Shown here one piece after another: positions 1 to 7,959 of a stretch of 64,000 nucleotides of DNA (position 1 is its first letter; each line of letters starts with the position of its first letter). The position numbers and the translations under genes are program-made. Where the stretch lies: contig CAURNU010000005.1 in the NCBI GenBank assembly GCA_963526735.1, positions 1 through 64,000 on the forward strand, in the 5' to 3' direction. A model generated the notes under the pieces. That model was not told the origin of the DNA, ran no database searches, and worked only from the letters and a program-made list of their open reading frames with translations. Source of the stretch: CAMUQR01 sp963526735 (GTDB taxonomy: Bacteria; Patescibacteriota; Saccharimonadia; Saccharimonadales; Saccharimonadaceae).

Positions 1-306
1 TAGGAAGCAAACGATGGCTGAGTGTGATAATACAATTCGTTCCATTATAAATTCTTTGGCAATTTGCTCATCAAGCTCTTTTTCGAACTCTTTTTCGTTT
101 CGTTCCTCTTTTTCAGATTCACGCACGGCTTTTTTACTACCTAACTCAACAATCTTGACTTTTTCGTCGGCCTCACGGCGAATTTCGACGATCTTTAAAA
201 CCTTGTCATATTCTTTGGAATCGAGATTGCGTAGCCATTCGATAGTCAACTTCTTTTCGTCATCGAATGAGACGAGCGGTAGTTCTGGTTTTTTGAATAA
301 TTTCAT
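1..306 (-). CDS. Charged protein of unknown function (partial, runs off window)
   Basis: An open frame of 102 codons starts with ATG at 306 on the minus strand and leaves the window without a stop. The product begins MKLFKKPELPLVSF and is rich in Lys, Glu and Arg, with a stretch around residues 55-85 likely to form a coiled coil. No membrane segment is visible in the part seen. Its ATG overlaps the TGA of the preceding small membrane gene (TGATG at 308-304), so the two are probably translationally coupled. The plus-strand frame over the same bases is Ser/Phe-rich, as expected of an antisense shadow. I do not recognise the family. Small membrane protein followed by a charged cytoplasmic protein recalls parts of type IV secretion or conjugation operons, but nothing here proves that. 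Confidence 0.6.
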   Translation of the reverse strand, partial: MKLFKKPELPLVSFDDEKKLTIEWLRNLDSKEYDKVLKIVEIRREADEKVKIVELGSKKAVRESEKEERNEKEFEKELDEQIAKEFIMERIVLSHSAIVCFL

Positions 307-530
307 CAAAAACTCCTTCGTTGATTTAACTTAGGTTGATATTGTTCTTGGTTTTGGTCAAAAGCGTGATTCCATTTGAGGATTACAATTAATAATCCCA
401 TGGCTGCGAATTGAACCCACCAGTAAGTTAAGTCGTTTAATTCACTAACGACAATTAGTGCGCTTGGTAAGCCAATTACCCAACTGATAAGTTGCTTGAT
501 AGTGATACTTTTATTGAGTAGTTTTTGCAT
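306..530 (-). CDS. Small membrane protein with two predicted TM helices
   Basis: A 74-residue protein with hydrophobic segments at about residues 12-28 and 35-53 and a polar, basic C-terminal tail (NQEQYQPKLNQRRSF). A good ribosome binding site (GGAG, 6 bases before the ATG) supports the start at 530. It follows 14 bases after the stop of a minus-strand gene fragment (545-739) and overlaps the next gene by a TGATG junction, so it sits inside an operon read leftwards. In size and topology it resembles PrgI-type subunits of Gram-positive conjugation systems, but the sequence similarity is not strong enough to name it. Function unknown. Confidence 0.6.
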   Translation of the reverse strand: MQKLLNKSITIKQLISWVIGLPSALIVVSELNDLTYWWVQFAAMGLLIVILKWNHAFDQNQEQYQPKLNQRRSF

Positions 531-544
531 TTCTGCTCCTTTGG

Positions 545-739
545 TTAGTTTATTAACCGCAGTTTGTTCCCGGACTGAGAAACGTTGGTGGCCGCATTAA
601 TCGTCGCGTGCCAGCTCAGTTGTTCGTTGCTCAGGCTTGTTTCATCTGCGTGAAGCCAAGAACTTGATACATAGAGTTCTTCTGCCTCACGGAATGAAAA
701 AAGATCGGCTTTTGAAACCGATCTATAAAGTGTTAGTGG
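545..739 (-). pseudogene. 3' fragment of an unidentified minus-strand gene
   Basis: Between an in-frame stop at 742-740 and a TAA at 547-545 the minus strand stays open for 64 codons, with no ATG, GTG or TTG in the frame. The translated end reads naturally (LSNEQLSWHATINAATN, then SGNKLRLIN) and lies 14 bases before the ribosome-bound start of the 306-530 gene, as an upstream operon gene would. I read it as the C-terminal remnant of a gene whose 5' part has been lost or replaced. A hairpin with a T-tract (697-724) lies inside it. Family not recognised. Confidence 0.4.
697..724 (-). terminator. Rho-independent terminator, minus strand
   Basis: On the minus strand a 7-bp stem AGATCGG/CCGATCT with a 9-base loop is followed directly by TTTTTT. 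No complete minus-strand gene ends just upstream of it; it lies within a broken open frame. It may be a relic of the rearrangement that truncated that gene, or may stop antisense transcription through the 747-1439 gene. Confidence 0.6.
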
Positions 740-746
740 TTAGCTA

Positions 747-1439
747 TTGCTAACAGGGGTTATTCAATGTTATATAATAAGCATCCTGGGTTTGGTTGCT
801 GCATTTATAGCAGCCATAATTCCTCTGTTTGGTCAATCAGAGCTAGATAAATACTTCGTTGGCACATCGTTTGTCGTGCCTATAACAGTACTTACTATCA
901 TCATAGGTATTCCGCTATCATGGAATATAATCGAGAACCATAAAATGATTATGATTCCCGTAAAAAAAAGAGGCTCTGTATATCCTGGATATATCAGACT
1001 GCACCATATGGTATGGGCTCTGATAATCCTATCTACCGCCCTACTTATACTATTCTTTGTTGCGAGAGAGTTACGGTGGCAACCTTATGTTCAGTACATT
1101 ATATATCCAATTTTTTTCTTAAGTATGTTCGCTACTTTTTCGCTACTACTCGCTTCAACTATGGGGCGTTTAGAATATGAATATGAAAAAGCAGCCATGC
1201 CTTATAAAATATTAAAAACTCTCGAGAGTAATGGATTAGTGCAACCAAAAATCAAGGTTCTCGAAAACGTTAGTATTCAAGACAGTGATTTTATACGCAC
1301 TCAATTAAACATACCAAATGAGTTTGGCGTAAGACTAGTGACAGTTGAAGTTGATGGTCATGAGATTAAGGCTATTCTAACTCAAGATTTATCCCAATTG
1401 TTACGAAAAATTGAACCATTTAATGATAAAAAGAGCTGA
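747..1439 (+). CDS. Membrane protein of unknown function
   Basis: Product of about 230 residues with four likely membrane helices (about residues 8-27, 41-60, 88-107 and 115-135), followed by a soluble C-terminal domain of about 90 residues. The only start in frame near the 5' end is a TTG at 747, right after an in-frame TAG at 741-743, with no convincing Shine-Dalgarno sequence. The true 5' end is therefore uncertain and the gene could be truncated. It is bounded by gene remnants on both sides (545-739 and 1453-1566), consistent with an acquired or rearranged segment. I do not recognise the family. Confidence 0.5.
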   Translation: MLTGVIQCYIISILGLVAAFIAAIIPLFGQSELDKYFVGTSFVVPITVLTIIIGIPLSWNIIENHKMIMIPVKKRGSVYPGYIRLHHMVWALIILSTALLILFFVARELRWQPYVQYIIYPIFFLSMFATFSLLLASTMGRLEYEYEKAAMPYKILKTLESNGLVQPKIKVLENVSIQDSDFIRTQLNIPNEFGVRLVTVEVDGHEIKAILTQDLSQLLRKIEPFNDKKS

Positions 1440-1452
1440 TGTAGGTAACTTT

Positions 1453-1566
1453 ATGCTTCACAAGACTATTACTGCTGCCCGCCAGCATTTTGCAGAAATT
1501 GATGTACCATACGTGGCGCCAGTGCGGAATTTGCGGCAGGCGTTGACTATGGTTGGAGATGTCTAA
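1453..1566 (+). CDS. Possible 37-residue ORF or gene remnant
   Basis: A short frame from ATG 1453 to TAA 1566, ending VRNLRQALTMVGDV. It begins 13 bases after the membrane-protein stop and its last four bases overlap the stop of the convergent XRE gene. No clear ribosome binding site precedes it. The wording looks like the tail of a longer protein, so a remnant is as likely as a real microprotein. No function can be given. Confidence 0.25.
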   Translation: MLHKTITAARQHFAEIDVPYVAPVRNLRQALTMVGDV

Positions 1567-2180
1567 TGCCGAGCATGTTTATTTAATAATTTTATAATAA
1601 ACCCGCTGCGCCGATACATATAATCACCAACCGCCAATTCTTTGCGAGGGAAAGCCTCGGCTAGCTCTCGTCGTTCAATGTATGTCTTTGTGACTTCGAC
1701 GATCCATGAGCGACCGGATTTTTCAACCAGATAATAGCGTCTGTCGCCTTTAAGTTGTTCAATAGCTTCACCAGAAAAAGCTATATCAAACGTTCCAGCT
1801 CCTACGAAAAAGTCGATGATTTTTTGCCACCACGTTAGTCGTCGGTAGCGATTTAGCGATTCAATATGATCGGCGTCGGCAAATTTGTCTGCAACTGCCA
1901 GGTCGGATGCTGAATATCCTTTCGTATCTGTCGGATAGGCGTCAAGATCAATAGGTTCGCGCATAGCCGAAGCCAGTCCTGCTCGCGTGTAGTCGAGCAG
2001 CTCGTCCACGCTAGTGTTGAATAATTTTGCCAGAGCTTGCACGTTGTCTATGTCTGGAAAGCCAGCACCTCGTTCCCATTTAGCAACTGCTTGTCGCGTA
2101 ACGTTGAGTCGATCGGCTAGTTGCTCTTGTGACCAACCGGCTTGTTGACGTAATTGTTTAAGTTTTTTGGCAAAAATCAT
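1563..2180 (-). CDS. XRE-family transcriptional regulator
   Basis: A 205-residue protein whose first 65 residues form a classic Cro/C1-type helix-turn-helix: LRQQAGWSQEQLADRL, then VTRQAVAKWERG, then a stabilising LAKLFNTSVDELLDY segment. The remaining 140 residues match no domain I recognise; they contain a Trp/Phe-rich stretch (about residues 115-130) and a basic C-terminus. The ATG at 2180 is preceded by GAAAGGGT on the minus strand, and a TATACT box lies at 2213-2208. Proteins of this type usually repress their own or neighbouring genes; the nearest candidate targets are the accessory genes on either side. Confidence 0.85.
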   Translation of the reverse strand: MIFAKKLKQLRQQAGWSQEQLADRLNVTRQAVAKWERGAGFPDIDNVQALAKLFNTSVDELLDYTRAGLASAMREPIDLDAYPTDTKGYSASDLAVADKFADADHIESLNRYRRLTWWQKIIDFFVGAGTFDIAFSGEAIEQLKGDRRYYLVEKSGRSWIVEVTKTYIERRELAEAFPRKELAVGDYMYRRSGFIIKLLNKHARH

Positions 2181-2324
2181 TTGGTACCCTTTCGTTTATT
2201 TTGTAGTAGTATAGCGTAATTTTAGTGTCTTGACGAGCAACTTTGCGTTGCCTATTGCATGGGCGTACAATACATAAAGTTTGTCTTAAAAAAAGGGGGG
2301 TATAATAGGGCTAAAGGAAAGGTA

Positions 2325-2453
2325 TATGAAGCCATTGAGAGGCGGGTGAACGCGAGCAGGAGCTTGCTAAAATTGCTTGCGCCAAGAAACATTTTGGCGC
2401 TATTGGTATGCACGATTATGCCAAATCTACACCTAATGATTGGCGAGTTTAAT
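2325..2453 (+). pseudogene. Remnant of a type III restriction (Res) C-terminus
   Basis: The frame opened by a TGA at 2337-2339 and closed by TAA at 2451-2453 has no start codon but reads EREQELAKIACAKKHFGAI, followed by a short tail. The pattern R-x-x-E-x-x-K-I-x-C-x-K-K-H-F-x-A-I is typical of the extreme C-terminus of type III restriction/DEAD helicase subunits. The preceding bases in the neighbouring frame give MKPLRGG (from 2325), as if one frameshift separates the two parts. The longer open frame 2259-2486 over these bases is an artefact. Only about 40 codons remain, so this is a relic, not an enzyme. Family assignment is by motif memory only. Confidence 0.45.
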
Positions 2454-2474
2454 GGCCATTATGACTATTACCTC

Positions 2475-2503
2475 TTGAATTTATAAGCGTTTTGTGCTAT
2501 AAT
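2475..2503 (+). promoter_or_regulatory. Promoter of the giant surface-protein gene
   Basis: TTGAAT at 2475-2480 and TATAAT at 2498-2503, separated by 17 bases, with an extended -10 TG at 2495-2496. Predicted start of transcription is near 2510, leaving a leader of about 28 bases that holds GAGAGGAAA before the ATG at 2538. The rest of the 2181-2537 stretch holds the restriction-gene remnant and nothing else I can identify. Confidence 0.75.
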
Positions 2504-2537
2504 GAAAAGATTGATTTTCAAATTTTGAGAGGAAAAA

Positions 2538-5500
2538 ATGAACAAAGATAATTTACGAAAGATTTCGGTGATTTTATTAGCGGGATTGATTATCCTGGGC
2601 GGTTGGAATATGCTGACCACTGGGGCAAAAAGTAAAGATCTCGACCCGAATGCGATTTATTTAAGTGATATTAAACCCGAAAGTCAGCGGGTAGGTTGGG
2701 ATCGCTATCGCGTCGACCAGCCATTGATTGAGAATGCCAAGGAAGATTACCAGCAAATTACGGTTAATCATCCGGTATCGCTCAAGCCTCAATCTTATCC
2801 AAAAGGTATCTTCGCGCACGCTGATGCCGAGCTGATTTATGATCTGGGCAAGCCAAATGCTGAAGGCAAGACGCTATTTCGGGCGTTTGCTGGTATCCAG
2901 GCGAATAAAAGCCAAGGTCGTTTGAAATTCGACTTTTATCTGGATGGTGATTTGGTGGCGACGACTGAATCGATTGGCCATTTTCAAACTAAGCCAATCG
3001 TTCTCGATATCAAAAATCGTAAACGTTTAAAGATTAAAATCGACCATTTGGGTGAAAAAACCCAAGACCACGCTGTGCTAGCTGACGCGAAATTCGTGTC
3101 CGGTGATCTAAAAGATATGATTAGTCAAGCTGAGCTAGAACGACGGGTCAATGCTCAGTTTAATTTAGCGACGGCACCGCATGACCAGACTAGCCGTTTA
3201 ACGATGCTACAAGCACAATTACTGCGTCGCGTGGGAGTGATGGATTACTATTATTTCGTCAAAACCGATGGCAATCAGGTGTTTAATAACTGGTTTTTTA
3301 ACGATATTGATGCCTTAGCAATGTCAAATGAAGCTGAGAAACCTTACGGCACTGGCTTGGGATTTTTGTCAATTCTCAAGTCACTTGATGATTATGATCC
3401 AACCATTCGCACTGATAGTTTAAATAAGAAAATCGCTATCGCAGTGGCGACGGCTTTCTCGGGTAAAGTACGTTTTTGGGCGGACTGGGCGCAAGAAGTT
3501 AACCACATTAGTCGTTACCGTATGTTTCGTAATTTGAGTCGAGTGAAGGGTCAGTTGCGACCAATTTTTAACGAACTAGACACTGCCTACATGACAACGG
3601 TAGTGAAGGCGGAAGCGACTGATGAAGATATTTTATGGTTGCGCGAAAAGATTAAAAAAGAGCATCCTGATCTGCTAAAATCTAACAGCGATTTGAGTAA
3701 TGCCACCTACCGCTACATTCGTTATACTGATAAAAACCGCTTTGGTGACAGTATTCACGGTGCGAATTTCTATGGCTTTTTCCCAAGTCTGGCGGAAGTG
3801 ATCGAACATGGTGGTGTTTGTGGTACGGTGTCAAAATTTGATTCAGTGGCACTTAATGCCTTTGGTGTGCCAGGTATCTTAGTCGGGCAACCAGGTCACG
3901 CGGCGGTGATTTATTTCGATGATAATCATAATTGGCAAGGTAATAACTGGATTTCGAGCTGGGGTGAAACCAGTGGCAATCCTTATTCACCAACGATTCG
4001 TGATGCGAATTATGAAAGTAGCTTTAGTCATATCGCAGCTGACTCGTTGAAGCAACCTCATTATGACCGCGCCCGCGAACTTTATGATCATACGCATTAT
4101 TTGACCGATTATCAGACTAAACGAGCAACTTTAAGACAGGTGATTGAACTTAATCCGTTATTTTTGCCGGCTTACCAGAGTTTGTTTGAGCTGTATCAAG
4201 CGCGTAATGTTAGTGAATATCATTATGTCGAATTGGCGCATTTGATGATGGAAAATCTCTATCGTCATCCAGTGCCAATGACGAAGCGACTAGAGCCAAT
4301 TAAGGCGAAAATTACCTCCCGCAAAGGTTTGAACGAATATTACGCCAAATATATTGAAGCAATGAGTAAGGCTCAGCGCTTACCTGGAGTAAGTAGTGAC
4401 TCGATTAGTCCTCAACATCACCGCCAGAAGATTACTGAAGCGCGTAATTATTTAGGTAAATTTAGCCTGAGTGATGAGCACGCCAATCAGATTGTCGGCG
4501 GGCAGACTGACACTGAATATTCACTCGATAACGGTCAAACTTGGTCACCAATCAAAAATGCTCACCATCAACTTACTTCTGCAGAAATTAACTCGATTAA
4601 TTTGCAATATGGTTTGAAATTGCGAGTGCGCGGTTCTCGTTATCCGTTGACAATTAATTTCAAAAAAGCCCAAACTCCAAGTTTGCGTATTAATGACCAA
4701 GAGAATTATATTATCGGTATCAATGATACGATGGAATATTCTTATGACAATGGTCAGACTTGGATAGATTATGAAGCGATTCAGCCGAATTTGGCAGGTA
4801 ATGTGCGGATTCAAGTGCGCGTTAAAGGTTCGGGTACGACTTATGCCAGCGATCCAGTGGAATTGACTTTTACCGATAATCATCTGGATAATAACTTTGA
4901 CTTTGTGTTTAAACAAAATTTGCGCATTAAGCACGCTACTAGCCAGATGCCGGAACATAACGAAGGTGCGAAAAATTTAATTGACGGTGATGTTAATACA
5001 ATTTGGCACTCAAGTTATAACCGTGGTGATACTCAGCCAACAATCGTTATTGAGCTTAATAAAAGCTATCCAGTGACTGGTTTACAATATGTCCCACGCC
5101 AAAATGGCGCGGATAATGGTCGAGCGTTGCAAGTTGAGGTGGCTTATTATAACGGTAATATCGATACCACTGACGGTAAGACGATTCTGGAAACGCCGTT
5201 CACGCCAATCGGTAATCAGCCGATTGAGATGAATTACCAAGGTAATATTCGTCAGGCAGTTAATATTAACTTCTCGAAACCAGTTGAGGCGCGCTACATT
5301 AAGTTTAAGATTCTCAAAGGCTCAAATCACTTTGGGGCGGGCGCTGAACTACGGATTCGCACCACGCGTGAGGCTACTGAAAAAGCTGCTCAACAGTTGG
5401 CTCAAGAGACAATTAATGCCAACTTGGAGCGTTTGCGCCAGTCGGTGACTGATAATTTCTTGCCAAAGTATCAAGCCCTAAAAAATAAGATTAAACAAGC

Positions 5501-7856
5501 ACAAGACGAAACTGAATTAGCTTCGATGATTACTTGGTTAGGTGATTTGGATAACAATCTAACTGGCACTAACGAGCAAAAAGTTACTCAGCTCAGTGCT
5601 AAATTGCGAGAATTTGAACAGCGCTATCATCAGTTGAGTGATGAATTTGCTAAACGTCAAACCTTAGCTGGCGACCAAGTCGCACCTGCGTCAGCGTTTG
5701 AGGCGGAAGATAATGAGTTGGTTGACCAATTCCGACAGGATTTTAAAGACGAATTGACGACTATTTCGCATGATTATCATCGTTTAGCCCGCGCTTACTA
5801 TAACTTGATGGCGTTGCCTGTGAGTGTGATAAACAAGCTCAGCACTGAAAAAACTAATTTAACGAAAAAATTGCAGGCTCTCGATCAAGATCAAGCGAGC
5901 GTTCAGCTGTATCGTCAGCAATTTGCAGAAGTGATTAACAGTCAAGATGTGGCTGTTGCTAATCGCCAATTACACCATGCAAAACAAGCATTGAAATTGT
6001 TGCCACGAACAGCACGTGATTGGTTGATGGAAGAACAAGGCAAAATGCGTGCGCTTGAGAAAAAGATGAAAGCCGACGGTGCTAACTCGAAGCTGATTTT
6101 GACCAAAATGGTGGCTGATAGTAAGGATTTCATCGATCGCTTAGAAGATGCCGAATATCAAGAATCGACTGCTTTAAGTAATTTGATTCAAACAGCTGAA
6201 ACAGCGCTGGTAGAAGGTCGGGCGCGTGAGGCTTACGATCAGCTCAGTTATGATTTGATGATGCGAGCTAATGACTTAAAGTTTAAGATTAAAAACCAAG
6301 TGCTAGTTGAGCGCCGAGTCCAAGACTTCCGTAATCAGCATCAGGCTATTTTGAATAAAGATTTAACCACGATCAATGATCAGGATGAAAAAGCTCGTGA
6401 GCGTGCTGATTGGATGTATACACGTTTAGGTGCTACTGCTCAAAACGTGGTCGAAGCTGACATGCGTCGAATTAATCTGGTCAAAGAAATTACTAATCAG
6501 ACTGATCGCACGGAATTAGCAGTTGCTACCACCGCCCTAAAAGGCTTGATTAACAATGCTAAAGTAGACCAGGATCAACTGCATTATCCATCGTTGCGTC
6601 AAGAGTTGCAGACGATGTTGGCACAAATTGAAAACAATCCATCGGCTGTTGATATTAAAGCTACGGCGCAAACTCTGCAAGTAGCAATTGCAAAAATTAA
6701 ACAGCGTGATACTAATGCTCAACAATATGAGGTCCAAACTCGTTATCAATACCGTAGCTTGTTCCGTCGCGTGCCAGCTGATATTCCGGTTGGTCATAAA
6801 GACCAAATCAAAACTCTCTTAGCTGAAGTTCGTCAGAAATCGCAAGAATTAAAAGTCGGTTTCTCTAACATGGAGCAATCGCTGGAAGCGATTCTAACTT
6901 CAATCGAACGTCGGTTGGTACCGGTTCAACCTCAGCCGCCAGTGGCAACGGCGCCAGTTGAGCAACCGCAACCTACTCCATCTGTAGAAAAACCAGCTGA
7001 AGAACCAAATCAGCCAGCTCAACCATCAGTTAATAAAAAGCCAGATATGACGATACCAAAACAACCTGATGTGAATAAAGATAAAGAAAAAGATACTGCG
7101 CAAACTGAAAAACAGTCAACTGAAGCACCAGTAACACCTACTCCGTCCACATCAACTCCATCGGTTGAAGAGTCGCAACCAGCTACCAAACCAAAAACAT
7201 CTGAATCAACTCCAGAGAAGCAACCTGAGGCAGTAAAACCAACTCCAGCGCAACCATCCACTTCTCAACCGTCTGGTTCGCAACCATCAGAAACAACTAA
7301 CAAAAAGCCTGAAGTCAAACCACACTTGCAGTCAAAAAAGCCTGCTCATTCGACCGTTCAGCCATCGGCTTCTGACACTAAACCATCCGCTGAGGCTAAG
7401 CCATCAGTTGCGCCACAGGCAGGTCAATCAACTGTTCGTCAGTCGCAACCATCAGTATCACCGCAATCAACTCAGCCCTCGGCTTCAGTATCAGAGGCGC
7501 CGGTTGCTCTCAACTTGCAACAAACAGCTCCAAGCGTCAAACAGCAAATTCGTGGTTTAATTAACAACCAAGGTAGTCAGCGAATCAATCCGTTAGGTGA
7601 TGTGGAGCGTCCACAAGCAACCACTGCGCCCGCTCAGGATAAAGCCACCGTTGAACAAGCTACTCCACAGTCATCAGTAACAGTCCGTGAATATTCTGCT
7701 CAGTCTAATAACCAGAATACGACCCAACAGTCACACAATAACGGTAATCAAACTAAGTATCTATCGCCTACGACTTGGTTCGCGATTATCGGTGGTGGTA
7801 CGGTAGTGACTGGTGCGGGTTGGTGGATTATCGCTGCCCGCCGCCGTCGCCAATAA
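2538..7856 (+). CDS. Giant multidomain surface protein (NPCBM, transglutaminase-like, F5/8C)
   Basis: 1772 residues. An N-terminal hydrophobic export segment (about 8-25) is followed by an NPCBM-type carbohydrate-binding module (about 38-190). Next comes a transglutaminase-like papain-fold region with a likely nucleophile Cys428 (HGGVCGT), His454 (PGHAAV) and downstream acidic residues (D461/D462). Two small repeated modules (EYSLDNGQTW and EYSYDNGQTW) follow, then a discoidin/F5/8-type domain (about 790-945, NLIDGDVNTIWHS), a 500-residue helical stalk, a long Pro/Thr/Ser/Gln-rich linker (about 1460-1740), and one membrane helix ending in RRRRQ. The design suggests a cell-envelope anchored adhesin or glycan-acting enzyme reaching far from the cell. 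It has its own promoter and terminator. What the Cys-His domain cuts or crosslinks cannot be told from sequence. Confidence 0.85.
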   Translation: MNKDNLRKISVILLAGLIILGGWNMLTTGAKSKDLDPNAIYLSDIKPESQRVGWDRYRVDQPLIENAKEDYQQITVNHPVSLKPQSYPKGIFAHADAELIYDLGKPNAEGKTLFRAFAGIQANKSQGRLKFDFYLDGDLVATTESIGHFQTKPIVLDIKNRKRLKIKIDHLGEKTQDHAVLADAKFVSGDLKDMISQAELERRVNAQFNLATAPHDQTSRLTMLQAQLLRRVGVMDYYYFVKTDGNQVFNNWFFNDIDALAMSNEAEKPYGTGLGFLSILKSLDDYDPTIRTDSLNKKIAIAVATAFSGKVRFWADWAQEVNHISRYRMFRNLSRVKGQLRPIFNELDTAYMTTVVKAEATDEDILWLREKIKKEHPDLLKSNSDLSNATYRYIRYTDKNRFGDSIHGANFYGFFPSLAEVIEHGGVCGTVSKFDSVALNAFGVPGILVGQPGHAAVIYFDDNHNWQGNNWISSWGETSGNPYSPTIRDANYESSFSHIAADSLKQPHYDRARELYDHTHYLTDYQTKRATLRQVIELNPLFLPAYQSLFELYQARNVSEYHYVELAHLMMENLYRHPVPMTKRLEPIKAKITSRKGLNEYYAKYIEAMSKAQRLPGVSSDSISPQHHRQKITEARNYLGKFSLSDEHANQIVGGQTDTEYSLDNGQTWSPIKNAHHQLTSAEINSINLQYGLKLRVRGSRYPLTINFKKAQTPSLRINDQENYIIGINDTMEYSYDNGQTWIDYEAIQPNLAGNVRIQVRVKGSGTTYASDPVELTFTDNHLDNNFDFVFKQNLRIKHATSQMPEHNEGAKNLIDGDVNTIWHSSYNRGDTQPTIVIELNKSYPVTGLQYVPRQNGADNGRALQVEVAYYNGNIDTTDGKTILETPFTPIGNQPIEMNYQGNIRQAVNINFSKPVEARYIKFKILKGSNHFGAGAELRIRTTREATEKAAQQLAQETINANLERLRQSVTDNFLPKYQALKNKIKQAQDETELASMITWLGDLDNNLTGTNEQKVTQLSAKLREFEQRYHQLSDEFAKRQTLAGDQVAPASAFEAEDNELVDQFRQDFKDELTTISHDYHRLARAYYNLMALPVSVINKLSTEKTNLTKKLQALDQDQASVQLYRQQFAEVINSQDVAVANRQLHHAKQALKLLPRTARDWLMEEQGKMRALEKKMKADGANSKLILTKMVADSKDFIDRLEDAEYQESTALSNLIQTAETALVEGRAREAYDQLSYDLMMRANDLKFKIKNQVLVERRVQDFRNQHQAILNKDLTTINDQDEKARERADWMYTRLGATAQNVVEADMRRINLVKEITNQTDRTELAVATTALKGLINNAKVDQDQLHYPSLRQELQTMLAQIENNPSAVDIKATAQTLQVAIAKIKQRDTNAQQYEVQTRYQYRSLFRRVPADIPVGHKDQIKTLLAEVRQKSQELKVGFSNMEQSLEAILTSIERRLVPVQPQPPVATAPVEQPQPTPSVEKPAEEPNQPAQPSVNKKPDMTIPKQPDVNKDKEKDTAQTEKQSTEAPVTPTPSTSTPSVEESQPATKPKTSESTPEKQPEAVKPTPAQPSTSQPSGSQPSETTNKKPEVKPHLQSKKPAHSTVQPSASDTKPSAEAKPSVAPQAGQSTVRQSQPSVSPQSTQPSASVSEAPVALNLQQTAPSVKQQIRGLINNQGSQRINPLGDVERPQATTAPAQDKATVEQATPQSSVTVREYSAQSNNQNTTQQSHNNGNQTKYLSPTTWFAIIGGGTVVTGAGWWIIAARRRRQ

Positions 7857-7877
7857 TCCGTCTAATTTGCAATCAAT

Positions 7878-7912
7878 AAACCAGTCTTGTATTTTACAGG
7901 GCTGGTTTTTAA
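7878..7912 (+). terminator. Rho-independent terminator
   Basis: AAACCAG at 7878-7884 pairs with CTGGTTT at 7902-7908, followed by a T-run, 22 bases after the surface-protein stop. Confidence 0.7.
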
Positions 7913-7959
7913 AGTAAACTAACGTTTGATGGTTGCGACTAACTAGCTTTTTTAGTAAG

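Noticed and set aside
14..334. 106-codon Ser/Phe-rich plus-strand frame
   Set aside because: Antisense shadow of the charged minus-strand gene at 1-306.
2259..2486. 75-codon plus-strand frame
   Set aside because: No Shine-Dalgarno; the coding-like signal over these bases lies in another frame (restriction-gene relic).
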